In this document: piece by piece, positions 1-11,110 of the stretch | Numbering within the stretch: the stretch's first letter is position 1 | Layout: every line of letters begins with the position of its first letter | Assembly: GCA_943736015.1 (NCBI GenBank) | Contig: OX031061.1 | Span: 58,596,192-58,660,191 of the forward strand | Length of the DNA stretch: 64,000 bases | Source: Tridacna crocea | Lineage: Eukaryota > Mollusca > Bivalvia > Cardiida > Cardiidae | Direction: 5' to 3' | Position numbers and translations under genes: made by a program | Notes under the pieces: generated by a model | Database searches by the model: none | Told to the model about the DNA's origin: nothing | Seen by the model: only the letters and a program-made list of their open reading frames with translations

Positions 1-620
1 ATCCACTCTTTGAACAATACACCAAATGAAAATATTCAAACGACAGAGAATCAAAGGCTTTTTCAAAATCTATTAACATTAAAAGCCAGGTATTATATGT
101 TCTTCACAATGTTGCATGATATCATAGACTGGACTTGTGTTTTCACCAATAAACCCGTCTCTTAAGAACCCAGTTTGGTCGCTTGATATGATCCAAAACA
201 TATTTTATCCTATTTGCAATACTCCCAGATGCAAGCTTATACAGAACATTAAAAAGAGTGATAGGTCTCCAGCATTTAAAAAAAAATATTTTGGTTTATT
301 ATCTTTTGGTATGCAAGTTATAGTCCCAAATATAACGTTCGGTAAAAAGGATCTAGAAATAAATGTGTGATTTAATGCTCTGACAACAAGGTGACCTATC
401 TTATTCCAGAACACCTTATAAAAAATTGAAGGAAAACCGTCCCTTCCTGGGCTTTTATCGTTTTTCATGTTTTGTGTTACCTCATTGTATTGTATTAATC
501 CTTCAAGTTCCTCCTTTTGCTTTTCGTCTAGCTTATTTGAAGTACATTTTATTGAAGTCTTCCTCTAAATTGACTTCAATCAAATTGTTTGATGCATTGT
601 ATAAAGTATCAGTTTCATAG
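1..620 (-). pseudogene. L1-like LINE reverse transcriptase remnant
   Basis: On the minus strand, translation around 205-545 gives a typical start of a LINE reverse transcriptase palm: a KNDKSPGRDGFPS motif followed by FYKVFWNKIG, preceded by an acidic LDEKQKEELEG stretch. Further downstream (1-100, a different frame) comes LIDFEKAFDSLSFEYF, the conserved IDFEKAFDS block. This order and wording fit the L1/Tx1 group of non-LTR retrotransposons. The pieces lie in different frames and contain stops, so it is a dead fragment. It runs off the left edge of the window, and the region after the AFDS block is not seen. Sure that it is a LINE; moderately sure of the clade. Confidence 0.8.
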
Positions 621-1940
621 TAATGTTTTGCTTCTTTAAAGATTTCCCTTTAATCAAATGGTCTGATTTATAGCTTATATCTATATCACAATTTCTGAGG
701 AAAGGACTTAAACTTTTTGCCGTTAAAAAGAAATCCAATCTCCCTCTCTGTAAAGATAAAAAGCATTTCCACGTATACTTCCAAGTCTCCCCATGTATAT
801 ATCTAAATGGGTCAATATATCGTTACTTTTAAATTCTCCCATGTATAGATAGATTACCATTAAATTCATTGTATACGTGAATTTTATGATCGTGTGTTCT
901 GAATAATGTTTGTGTAGAAGGAATTGAAGAAAACGTAGAGTAGAATTTTTGTACATTTTGTGAGAGTGGTTATAACTGTACACACGATTTTTTTTATACA
1001 TAATACATTATTAACGGACCTCAGTCGTAACTTTGAAACTTAAAATCCCGGCCCCTACCCAAAAATTGGGTTTGACCTTCGATCTAGAATCAATTTTAGG
1101 GAACAGACAGTAGTAAACAAGTATGCCAATTATTTCCTTTCCTGCATTGTTTCAAAAGGTATTATTATCAAGACACAAAAACTCGCGTTGATGAATAGTC
1201 ACAGTTTCATACAAGCACGTTCAATGGAATGAAAAGTAAATATTGAAAATAAAAAAAAAAAAGGAGAAAGCCGTCATAGGTCAGATAAAAGGTTGCATAC
1301 ACAGTCATGCTAGCCGATCCCGATACATACTGGCTGTAAGTTTAAAAATGTGAACCAAGATCAGACTGCACGTATATACTATAACCGCACAAAGTTTCAT
1401 TAAATTCTGAATAAGTAAAACGTAAAAAGTAAAACTTAGTAGCAATCGTCTTTAATACATACAAACTTTCTGGCGAACAGTTTTTCTTCTGAAAGTTTCC
1501 ACACTTAAAGTGTTTATAATTTTTAACAATAAGAAGTAAAAATGGCACCTATCCGTGCTTATTTCGTCAGAAAACAAGGATTAAGATGACAATGGCAGTA
1601 AATTTTTTCAAGGAATATTTACAGGATACAAGGTCAGTAGACACAGTGGGAAAAAGGAGAAATTGCTCATAAGGAGTGATTTTTCCTTTTTTAACAAAAA
1701 ATTTCGAAGTTGAAACAGCTGAGCTGTAACGCCGTGTCAACAGTATTTTGATTATTTCACGGTGACAGTTCTCAGTTCCTTTTTTTCTTTATTAATACTA
1801 CCCGAAGAAAGGGCTACTTGTTTCAGTGCACTCATTTTAGGACCATATATGCAAAAAAAGACATAGGGACACTTTCGATTCACTATCCATGACAAAAGCA
1901 CATGCGCAGTAAGATGCGTGCGAACATTCCTGATATACGT
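621..1940. other. No gene recognised
   Basis: AT-rich DNA with short chance ORFs only. No splice-framed exon, hairpin element or tandem array was seen. A short stretch near 1350-1372 (CCAAGATCAGACTGCACG) matches one arm of the family C hairpin and is probably a degraded copy. Confidence 0.5.
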
Positions 1941-1946
1941 CGCTTA

Positions 1947-2250
1947 GTTTGCCTGCTATCTTTCAGGTCAGATGTCAGTGAGGCGATTATTGGTATGTAT
2001 TACGATAACTATTGATTCTGGCGTTCCTGAATGGCAAAAATCCAGCTTTTTCCTAATCTCCACAAAGCCTCATCGTTTGGAGACTGCGAATTGCATAGAT
2101 CAAGATCCGACTGCAAAGAACATATGGTCTGATGTTCGATACCTACCGTCTGCTTGTTCATGTAAATGAACAAGACAAGTTTGCCTGTAAACGTGCCTAG
2201 GTCGTCTGATGAAAAAGACTATTTGAAAAGAAAATAAATGGCTTGAGAAT
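1947..2250 (+). repeat. Dispersed repeat J, copy 1
   Basis: About 300 bp similar to 6348-6640 in the same orientation. Both begin near TAGTTTGCC, CTATCTTTCAGGTCA, and share landmarks GCGATTATTGGTA or GCCATTATTGGTA, GATTCTGGCGT or GATCCTGGCGT, GACTGCAAAGAACAT, and a final AAGAAAATAAATGG or AAGAAGATAAATAGG. A central ATCAAGATC...GACTGCA stretch resembles an arm of family C. Not recognised as a named family. The ORFs inside are not conserved between the two copies. Confidence 0.6.
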
Positions 2251-2394
2251 TGGAATGTATATTACTGTTTTTAAACGTGAAAGTTACAACAGGACTGATG
2301 CTACATATTTTTTAATCATTATATTATATCTCTTTTTGCCTGGTCAATAAAAATCGTATACATATTGAACTTATTTAATCGAAATTAACAGCTT

Positions 2395-2700
2395 CTTTTT
2401 AGCTCCACGGGCTGATGACCAGTAAGCTCTTATCATGACACAGTTTCCGTCGTGAGTGCATGCTTGCGTTAATTCCAATTTTAATCATCTTCTTCTCTTA
2501 ATCTTTTTTTAACGAATTTTGATGAAAGTTCACCGAAATGATCCCACTATAGCCTTCTTCAACATCTATTTAAAAAAGAAATGGCTCAATAAAAAAAAAA
2601 AAAAAAAAAAAACTCTAGTTAGGCTAAAGCCCAGGTCATAAAAGGGCCCTATCTTCAATCTTTTTTCAATCCGTCAGGTAGAAATATTCTAATGGTACAG
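2395..2700 (-). repeat. Reversed 3'-end fragment of the 3.3-4.7 kb tandem-core element
   Basis: AGCTCCACGGGCTGATGACC, AGTAAGCT and TCATGACACAG at 2400-2445 are the reverse complement, diverged, of the tail at 4615-4670 (CACAAGCTTACTGACC...CAGTGGAGCT). The AGGCTAAAGCCCAGGTCA at 2620-2638 matches the 3490 region. A poly(A) run sits at 2590-2611. It looks like a degraded, inverted copy of the neighbouring element. Confidence 0.5.
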
Positions 2701-3339
2701 TAAGTTAGGATAGCCTATTAGAGTCACTTTAATCATGGATGCCAGATCTGAAAGTGGTGCAGACTTTTTTTAAGCTAATAAACGCGCCCACCCAAAATTT
2801 GCCTATAATGTAAATTAAACTTTTCCCATGTTCACAATAACGAAACAAACAATTAAACAATGCAATCTTGCAAAAAAAAAAAAAAAAAAAGCAATCTTTT
2901 TGATAAAATCTTTTGAATTTAATATGCTCATTAAAATTCACATTTATGTAAGACCTATATTAAATCAAGTCTGGCCAATTTCACACGCCGAAAAACACAT
3001 AAAAAATGTTCCTAGCAAAATGAGTTGAAACCAATCTCTAAATTTTCAGTCTTCACATTGAATGTGTTTATATTTCTGGCTAGATTTATTGACAGTTTTG
3101 ATGAGAGCTACTAGGACAAACACACAGGACCAAAATTAAGAGCAATTTTTGAGTTTCAGCATTTAGCACCTCAAAAATGATCTATGTATGAGTGCAATAG
3201 TATAATTTATTGTTCCACACTAATGTTTGATTTTGTTATTCCATTATATATTCACAACTGTAACCATAAGTAGGCCAACATTAAGATTTGGACATTTTCA
3301 TAAGTTAAGCTGCTTTATTTCCTTTGTTGTTCATATTCT

Positions 3340-4675
3340 CCTTCTCCGTTACTCTAGTTCACTGATGCAGTAGGGGATATAACTTGAAACAAGAGGGCCA
3401 CGATCGCTCCACTGGCTAATAAGTGAAAACACTACAAGCCAAACATTACGTTTCTGGCCAATTGGTTTCAAACTTGAAGATATACAATAGGCTAAGGCCC
3501 AGGTCAAAAAAATGCCCTATTTTTATTTTTACATTCATCTGTTACTCTAGTTCAATGATGCAATGGGGGATATAACTTGAAACAAGAGGGCCATAATGGC
3601 CCTGTATCGCTCCACTGGCTAATAAGTGAAAACACTACAAGCCCAACATTACAACTCTGAGCCTTGGTTTCAAACTTGAAGACATACAATTTTTTTCAAT
3701 AAAATCCTACGAGAAAGTTATCACCCCTTTGCAAAGCCATTTTTGACCACAAACCTATAATTACTTGAATCCTTGTGGAAGTCCACAAAAGAAAGCCACG
3801 TACCAAATAATACAGGTCTAGAATGTGTGGTTATACGCAAGACGCAAGAAGTTTTTCTAAGTTTTCCCCCAAAAGGCCCCGTAAAACATGAGCCCCATGA
3901 AACAGGGCTAAATTTAGTAGCCCTAGGCCTTCTTATGGTTAGTAAAAAGATCGTTTATAACGTTTTCACCACAAAAGCCAAGGTAAAACTTGTGACCCGT
4001 GTTGTGGGGACAAACTTAACCCCAAGGCTATAATTTGGGCCCTCCTGGTAGAGGCCCACTAGATAAAGCTACATGTTAAACTTGGTAGCCCAAGGCCTTA
4101 TGGCTATGTACACGTAGATTTATTTCTAAAGTGTTTCCCAATATAAGCCCATGTAAAACTTGTGACCCCCGGGGCCGGGCCAAATTTGACCCCAGGGCTA
4201 GATGTTGGGCACAGTTGGTAGACGCCCGCTTGATAAAGATACGTGCCAAATTTGTTAGCCCACGGCCCTATGGTTAGGTACCAGACGGATTCTAAATTTT
4301 TCCCTATATAATCCCATATAAAATTTGTGACCCCCGGGGAGGGGCCAATTTTGACCCCTGGGCTATCATTTGAAGGAACTTGGTAGAGGTTCACTACATT
4401 AAGCTATATGCCAAATTTGGTAGCCCTAGGCCTTATGGATTCAGATGAGAATCTTTTCAATTTTGTTGCCATAGCAACCAGAGTTTTTAAAGGACTTAAA
4501 TTCTTTTATACTTCTGAGTAAGACCATGGCAGTATCAATTCTGTGAATTTTCATCTAAATTGGATGGGTAGTTTCAGAGAAGAAGTCTGAAATACAACGC
4601 ATGCACGAACAGACGCACACCGGGCCATGACACAAGCTTACTGACCTTCGACCAGTGGAGCTAAAAACCTATCGA
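3340..4675 (+). mobile_element. Tandem-core (pearl/Helitron-like) element
   Basis: The 5' module AACAAGAGGGCC...CGCTCCACTGGCTAATAAG occurs twice, at about 3390 and 3570. The two copies belong to a ~200 bp tandem duplication (3345-3500 and 3543-3695) with shared text before and after the motif. Between 3830 and 4445 a ~155-160 bp unit is repeated about four times; each unit has a GACCCC(A/T)GGGCTA block, a TTGGTAG block and GGCCTTATGG. The 3' tail has GCACGAACAGACGCACACCG and ends AGTGGAGCTAAAAA. AACAAGAGGGCC ends and tandem cores are typical of bivalve pearl-type non-autonomous elements; the assignment is by organisation, not by a database match. The ORFs inside (such as 3773-4033) are repeat translations. 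Confidence 0.65.
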
Positions 4676-5370
4676 TCACTAAGAATTAAAATGCGCAACT
4701 TTTTTTTATCTAAACCACGTGTCATATAATCATCGTGTAAAAATAAGAGTTGTGTTTAACGTCTTACGTGACGTCATTTTATATATGTACTTATTTGATG
4801 GAAGTAAATCAAATTTAATTTTTGGAATCTTCCACTTGTGAATATTTCTATTTTGTACATTCTGGCCCAAAATTTGCGAAGTGTTGTCATTTGATAAAAC
4901 GAATGTGTCATTCGTTGGTCTTTGAGCGTTTTTTCTTTTTTTATTAAAATCGTCTGCAAATATTTTAAGATCGCCGAAAAACTTCTTTGATAAGATTGTT
5001 CTAGACTCGTTCGAGAAATTGCATCACAAATGTCAACTCTGGAAATGTTTCAGACTATGAAAATGTCCATAAGATTGCTTCAAGAGGTCAAGCCATAGTC
5101 AACGAACCGAGGGATGAACAGAACGGGTTAGTTTATAGATATGATTCAGTGTTTACAAAATATTATGGATCTGTACGCTAACTAATCCAACATCAAATTA
5201 AGATTATAATCCACCAGATGGTCAATGAATGGTAACCTTTGGGCAAATGTAAACATTCTTATTGCAAGTATTAAAGCTTACACTCGTATGGATACCTTTA
5301 TGAAGGACGATAACCATAATCTATTGATGAATGGATAACATCAAGTGTTTTACGAACGGTAATCAGAAAG
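4676..5370. other. No gene recognised
   Basis: AT-rich sequence without a supported exon. A minus-strand ORF (4774-4959) lacks any recognisable motif or splice context. Nothing else seen. Confidence 0.45.
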
Positions 5371-5735
5371 TTTTCATTATCTCCCGCTAGATGACATTCT
5401 GTAAATACTCATTTATCTAATTTGGGCATCCTGGGTACAGAACCGAACCACTTTCCTATGCGATAACCGTTACTTTAAATTTCAAACTAGAATAAACGTT
5501 GACTCAATAAAACTCTACCTCGTGCGATTCACTCAGCTATGATCAACAGTTTAGAGAAATCTGGGGCTAAAAAAGGCCTGATTTTTCCTCAAACGTATTG
5601 ACAGAAAAACATTTTCTCCATTGCTAATTTATAGCACGTATTACTACAGTCTGCCCGATATCGGGGATAGTGATGCGTCATATAAAACAGGTCGAATCTT
5701 CGAAGAATATGACATGCGCAGACAACGGAAAGTTT
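5371..5735 (+). repeat. Family E repeat, copy 1
   Basis: Begins TTATCTCCCGCTAGATG and ends at a GACATGCGCAGACAACGG module. It carries, in order, the blocks GGGCATCCTGGGTACAGAA, CGATAACCGTTACTTTAAAT, CACTCAGCTATGATCA, CCGATATCGGGGATAG and GTCGAATCTTCGAAGAATAT. The same order recurs inverted at 36487-36850 and 43583-43950, and in part at 26129-26720. About 360 bp with no coding capacity conserved between copies; family unnamed here. Confidence 0.7.
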
Positions 5736-6347
5736 TGTTTCAGAGCACAGGCATTTGCGTGTGTTTTTCTTTCTTCCTTTTTCACAAACTCAGCCTTTTA
5801 TGGAAAAAAAATGTTCACATCTATTAACTGTCGAACACGACCTCTCAGGCATCCCTCAGTTTAGTTGTCATATTTCCTTACCTGAAACAACAAAGCCTTT
5901 ACATATTATTTTCATTATAGGTGGGCGATCCAAGAGCGATCAGATTTTAATGTTTAAGTAGGTCATCGGTAACAGCAACGATTGTTTAACAGTATTGATC
6001 AATTTCCTGGGATGTAATAAATCAGTGAACATCCTTTAACCGAAATATTATTCCGCGATAATGTAGTTCATTGAATCCTGAAAGCTACGAGTTAACCAGT
6101 AAACTTCTACTGTTTTTGCTTTATCTTGCGTCCGTGTACGTCCCGGCCTAGGTTAAACCGACTACTTTTTGTTTTGAGACAAGTACTGTAACCAAAGAGA
6201 GCCCACGCATCAGTGCGTCGCAGTGCAGTGGAAATACAGGGGAAAAGAAATTCTAAACGATTTGATGGATATAATAAGGTTCGGGTTGATGGAGGTTGTG
6301 GTTCTACTATTTTTCGACTTTGTTGGGTTTTTCTTGAACAGAATATT
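5736..6347. other. No gene recognised
   Basis: AT-rich DNA after the E repeat. Overlapping short ORFs at 5670-5961 share no frame with any known protein and have no splice signals that make an exon chain. Confidence 0.45.
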
Positions 6348-6640
6348 TTAGTTTGCCTTCTATCTTTCAGGTCAAATGCCTATGAAGCCATTATTGGTAC
6401 GTATTTTGACAACTACTGATCCTGGCGTACGGGAAAGGAAAAATGCACCGTTTATTCTAATGTACACTAGTCCTCAACGTTGGAATTGCAGACTAGGAGT
6501 GGTATATATCAAGATCAGACTGCAAAGAACATCTTTACCGTCTGTTTGTACATGTTAATGAATAAGATTGAATTGTGTTTAAACGGGCCTGGATCATGTG
6601 ATGAAATAGGCCATTTAAAAAGAAGATAAATAGGTCATGA
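6348..6640 (+). repeat. Dispersed repeat J, copy 2
   Basis: Partner of 1947-2250 (same orientation, 4.4 kb apart). The similarity starts abruptly at TAGTTTGCC and stops after the AAGATAAATAGG region, with unrelated flanks on both sides. That points to two insertions, or an old segmental copy limited to the repeat. A (CAA)n run at 6713-6735 follows. Confidence 0.6.
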
Positions 6641-7190
6641 CAGAGAAAGGCTGATTGCCCATTTTTATTTTGAATAAACTTCTAACCCGAGGATGAAAGA
6701 CATTCAACTAAAACAACAACAACAACAACAGCAACAAGTTTTTTAAAACACGAGGGGCCAACCGCACCAAGCTTTTGCAACAAAGTTTCAGACTTCTGCA
6801 TAGATAATGCAGAATCAAGGCATGACCTTGGAATTTATGGCCGGCGACTAAATCTCGTCATTTTGATGACAGCAATAGTACTTTCTAATATTTTGCAAAA
6901 AACATAAAAAAATGATATCCAGCAGGGCAATATGTAGAGATAAGGTGTAGTTTAAGAGTTGTCAACAAATGACTTACTTATCTATGTAATAAATGTCTAT
7001 TTTTGTGTGATTTTGCATCCTGATCATTATTGAATCTCCTGTTTTTTCTCCTGCGTCTTTGATTGCCAGATCTTTTACATGCGACCGACATATTAAAGTT
7101 AAAAATATACTGTATCACTGCCCTACTAAACCATTGGAATATAATAAGAAGGAAACATTAGGGAACTGGTGTGCAGAAAATGTCGTATAT
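6641..7190. other. No gene recognised
   Basis: Holds the CAACAACAA microsatellite at 6713-6735 and otherwise plain AT-rich DNA. I saw no exon or hairpin element. Confidence 0.45.
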
Positions 7191-7194
7191 ACCT

Positions 7195-7480
7195 CTAAGA
7201 TGTTTGTTTTCATATCCGCTGAATAATGTAAGCTGTTTGTTTTTATCAACGTGAGTATAAAAGATGTTAATTTCATACCCTATTGAAATAGTGAAATACT
7301 AGTTACCATGACGGACCAATGGTTTAAATACTTTTGAAATTAGCTATGGAAGACACTCGTTTCCTTATTCAATTGAATGGATGTGTAAGATGCTCATTTC
7401 TATATCCAATAAAGTGTTTAAGATGCCCTAGATATTCCATGTTAAATTACAAATATAAGATGCCCGTTTACCCTACGTTT
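7195..7480 (+). repeat. Degenerate ~45-50 bp minisatellite, left block
   Basis: Repeated wording of the form GTAAGATGCTCGTTT(C/T)TATATC followed by GATCAATAG or similar, with heavy drift. The same motif resumes at 8090-8920 and again at 10276-10440. The array is therefore split by the 7.5-8.05 kb segment and by the 8.9-10.3 kb mobile element. Confidence 0.6.
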
Positions 7481-7693
7481 ACTCATGTTTCTGGCAGTCA
7501 CGGCAGCTCCGTTTCTGCCAATTGGGGACAAAAAGGGACTGAAGTAGTACAATGCAGAGGAATAGGATAAGCAAATTCGATCACATTAGAACTTACCAGC
7601 CCATTATCTGCCGTGACAAGACTTGGAGTCAACCCGTGTTTGGACGTGAAAGACCTTTTTTAAACAATGTTGATCCGACAGTAATAGAACTCA

Positions 7694-7930
7694 TAGATAA
7701 ACCGTTCTGCTTGGGTCTGTTAGATTTCTTATCTGCACCGGGACTGCCCAGGCAAGATCTGTAATATTAGAAAAAAATGGCACGGCAACCCCGGAGATCT
7801 CTGCCTTGTATTTTATCAATCCAGTTTTGTCCACAGTTTGCATGAACGTGGGTGCTGGGAACATGGTGTAAACGTTTGGTTTCCTCCACGGCTTGTCATT
7901 GATACCATTAGGTACCGCAAAGAGACTTAA
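7694..7930 (-). CDS. Unidentified 79-codon open segment (possible exon or gene fragment)
   Basis: Minus-strand frame open from a TAG (7931-7933) to a TGA (7691-7693). The predicted text reads FAVPNGINDKPWRKPN then VYTMFPAPTFMQT, GLIKYKAEISGVAVPFF and NITDLAWAVPVQIRN. The composition looks protein-like rather than random: prolines, tryptophans, few low-complexity runs. A possible acceptor (GACCAAGTTTAG) lies directly upstream at 7931-7942. A second segment at about 7960-8035 on the same strand repeats the YTMFPA(A/P)T motif and ends in a good GTAAGA donor. The two could be duplicated exons of one protein. It lies inside the broken minisatellite region and could equally be a captured gene piece. 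I do not recognise the family. Confidence 0.35.
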
Positions 7931-8089
7931 CTAAACTTGGTCAATATAAAAAATGAACGAACAAAATCTTACGGCACATCACGTTTCGGGAAAGAAACGG
8001 GGCTGCAGTAGCTGCCGGGAACATCGTGTAAACGTAGGATTACATGTTCAATAAAAATTCTTAGCTGTCCGGTTTCAAATATGTACAAC

Positions 8090-8186
8090 ATTGGACAATG
8101 CTCGTTTCTATATCTGATCAATATTGTAAGATACTCAATAGTGTAAGATACCCAAATCTGATCACTGATGTTCCTTTTAGTATCAG

Positions 8187-8218
<32 letters not shown>

Positions 8219-8920
8219 CTCTATCATTGTGTAAAATGTTCTTTTACACAGTGATTTGTGAAAGATTTTCGTTGACATGTTTAATTATGTTTAAAATTTC
8301 TCGTTTACAAATTAAATCTATAGTGTGAGACGTTAGTTTGCAAATTTAATGGTTAAAGATACTTGATTGCTAAACTATTACTGTCAGTGTAAGATGTTCG
8401 TTTTTATATGTGATAAACAGAATAAGATATTTCTTTCAATATTCGATCAATGCTGTAATACCCTTTTTCTTGTTCAATCCATAGTTTTGGGTGTTTGGTG
8501 TCGTGTTCGTAATACCCTTGTTCTTGTTCAATCAATAGTTTTGGGTGTTTGGTGTCGTGTTCTGCCAATATTGTAAAATTAGCGTTTCATTAGCCGATCA
8601 GCAGAGTAAGATTCTTGTCCTCATATCTGATCGGTAATGTAAGGTGCTCGTTTTTATGCCCACTCAATAGTATCAAATGAGTACTTTCGTATCACATAAA
8701 GTGAAAAAGGTATTCGTTTTAATACCCGATCAGCTGTGCAAGATGCCCGTTTACATGTGAAACAATAGTTTAGATCATGGGTTACACTTAAACAATTGTC
8801 GCTTTTAAATGCGATAGATATGTTTTAAGAACCTCGTTCTTATGTCATAGCAATAGTGTAGAATACTCCTTTGCATTCTTGGTAAAAAGTTAAAGATTAC
8901 CCATTCCCTATAAAATAAAC
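8090..8920 (+). repeat. Degenerate ~45-50 bp minisatellite, main block
   Basis: Units drift around TGTAAGATGCTCGTTTCTAT plus TCTGATCAATAG. Inside it are a poly(A) run (8187-8214) and two adjacent ~55 bp copies of TTGTTCAATC(A/C)ATAGTTTTGG with GTGTTTGGTGTCGTG (8468-8563). No coding evidence. Confidence 0.65.
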
Positions 8921-10276
8921 AAGAGGGCCAAGATGACCCTGGATCGCGCACCTGAACCTTTGAGAGGACAATAGCCATCTTTTTCAAAATTTGATCAGCT
9001 GTTTCAGAGAAGAAGAATTTTTAAGAACTTCTTCATGTCTGTATAGTGTAAATTGCCCACAGCCACACATGGTTCCATCAAGAACCATGTGTCTTGATGG
9101 ATCAAAATTTTTGGAACACTTTTGAGAAGGGTCAGCCAAGAAACATTTCTGTGAAATTATTTCAAAATCTTATCAGCCATTTCAGAGAAAAAATAACTTA
9201 AAGAATTTCTTCATGGCCATATAGTGCAAGAAGCCGCTCTTCACCAAGGCCATGTTCATTGACAAATCAGCATTTTGCGAAACATTTTTAAATAGGGTTA
9301 CCAAAGGAACTTTTATGTGGAATTAGTTCAAAATGTGATCAGCCATTTCAGAAAAGAAAACATTTTCTTAAGAGTTTCTTCATGGCCACATAGTGCAATT
9401 AGCCCCTCTTCACCAGGGCAATGTTTCTCGATAAATCAGCATTTTGCTAACAATTTTTGAAAAGGGTCACCAAAGGAACATTTTATGTGAAATTATTTCA
9501 AAATTTGATAAGCCGTTTCAGAGAAGAAGATTTTTTAAGAATTTCTTCTTCGCCATAAAGTGCATATAGTCCCCATTCACAATGTTTCTTGACGGATCAA
9601 AATTTTGAGAACATATTTTGAAAAGCGTCACCAAAGGAACATTTCTGTGAAATCATTTCAAAATCTCATCAACCGTTTAAGAGAAAAAGATTTTTTAAAA
9701 GAATTTCTTCATTTCCCTTTAGTGCAAGTAGCCCCCATTCAGCAGAGCCATGTTTCTTGACGGATCAAAATTTTGCATACAATTTTTGAAAAGTGTCATC
9801 CAAGGAATATCTCTGTGAAATTATTTCAAAATCAGACCGGCTGTTTCAGACATAAAAGGAATATCTTCATTTCCGTATAGTGCAAGTAGCCAACATTCAC
9901 ACGAGCAATTTTTTTTTTTTGACGGATCAAAATTTCAGGAACACTTTTTGAAAAGGGTCATCCAAAGAACATCTGTGTGAGATTATTTCAAAATATAATC
10001 AGCAGTTTCAGAAGAGAAGATTTTACAGAATTTCGTAGAAAATTCCAATTGGTTGCCATTGCAACCAGAGTTTTTGATGGAATCAAATTCTGTGAAGAAT
10101 TTTTAAGACGACCTCCCAAGGAACATTCCAGCCAAGTTTGGTTCAAATTGGCCCAGCGGTTTAGGAGGAGTTGATGTTTAACGAATTGTTGACGACGCAC
10201 GACTGCCGACGCACGACGGACACCGGGTGATCCTAAAGGCTCTCCTTTAGCACGTTGTGCTCAGATGAGCTAAAAA
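8921..10276 (+). mobile_element. Tandem-core (pearl/Helitron-like) element
   Basis: Opens with AACAAGAGGGCCAAGATGAC and closes with CACCGGGTGATCCTAAAGGC, GTGCTCAGATGAGCTAAAA. Between lie about six to seven ~165 bp units (about 8980-10010). Each has TTTCAAAATNTGATCAGCC, a TTTCAGAGAAGAAG block, TTTCTTCATGGCC and CTTGACGGATCAAAATTTT. After the last unit comes a distinct 3' module with TTGGTTGCCATTGCAACCAG, CCAGCCAAGTTTGGTTCAAA and repeats of GACGACGCACGACTG. It interrupts the minisatellite, which resumes at 10276. The 9977-10174 and 9988-10200 ORFs are repeat translations. Confidence 0.75.
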
Positions 10277-10440
10277 ATTGAAGATGCTCGTTGCCATTTC
10301 TAATTAGTTGAGTAAATGCTCGTTTCTACGTTTCCACAGTGGTGTAAAATGCTTGTTTCTACATTCAACTGTAAATGCTTGTCTACATTTACAATCGACA
10401 TTGTAAGACGCTCGTATCCATAAAGTGTATATATTTCCAT
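10276..10440 (+). repeat. Degenerate minisatellite, right block
   Basis: Continuation of the array at 8090-8920: AAGATGCTCGTT, AAATGCTCGTTTCTACG and AAATGCTTGTTTCTACA occur at ~50 bp spacing, directly after the 3' end of the mobile element. Confidence 0.5.
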
Positions 10441-10642
10441 AAAAAACAAATTTATAGCACCTGAATGACAGACAACCAAGATAATCGCCCCACTTAGGTT
10501 ACAAAGAGCGACGGCATGGTTTAGAACTTAAAAAAATGCACTGTTCGAGGCTGAATATACATTATCTGATACAGCAAGAGTTTCCCGGCGTTTTGCAAAT
10601 CTGTACCGCGAATTCCGATTTAGTCTATATTTATGCTGTAGC

Positions 10643-10848
10643 TTAACCCTTTATCAAACAATATCCAGTTTAGAAGTAGACATTCCTAAAAAGAGGAATG
10701 CTAGTTACCAGCATTTTCCCCCTTTTTTCACAATGTTTTCTATCCTTCACAGGCAAAATGCACAGATGCCGTCAAATTTATTATGTATTTTGCAAAACCT
10801 TTCAATGTGGACAAGTCTAAATTTATGTCGTTGGCTAAAGAGTTCTAA
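10643..10848 (+). mobile_element. Family A palindromic MITE, diverged copy
   Basis: TTAACCCTTTATCAAACAAT at the left, GCTAAAGAGTTCTAA at the right, with a decayed hairpin (GAATGCTAGTTACCAGCATT) between them. The leftmost recognisable A copy in the window. It ends about 75 bp before the exon at 10923. Confidence 0.75.
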
Positions 10849-10922
10849 CGTTGATAATACATAATAAATGTGAATGAATACAGAGTGTTTAACATCAATT
10901 ACTTTCTGTTCTATATTAACAG

Positions 10923-11110
10923 AACCCAACCCCTCGGACAGTGTTTATACTGATCTAGTTCTTCCAACAGATGGAGCAACATCTGGAGATCCTGGAAAGG
11001 CTTTCGCTGAGCCACAAACCGAATATGTATCAACAGAGTTTAACAAAGTCGGTGAACAACTGCCTGAATCGTCAGATATTGAATTGGAGAATATGTACGT
11101 CAATCAGTAA
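10923..11110 (+). CDS. Terminal exon of an unknown protein with tyrosine motifs
   Basis: A clear acceptor (TTCTATATTAACAG, AG at 10921-10922) opens a frame whose first codon is completed by two exon bases. It runs 61 further codons to TAA. The text is acidic and polar (PNPSDSVYTDLVLPTDG ... PQTEYVSTEFNK ... SSDIELENMYVNQ), with four tyrosines in short acidic contexts. The final YVNQ matches the pYxN pattern bound by Grb2-type SH2 domains, and VYTDL resembles ITIM/ITAM-like sites. This would suit the cytoplasmic tail of a single-pass receptor, but no transmembrane exon was found upstream, so that is inference. A possible AATAAA lies near 11543. Upstream exons were not located. Confidence 0.5.
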
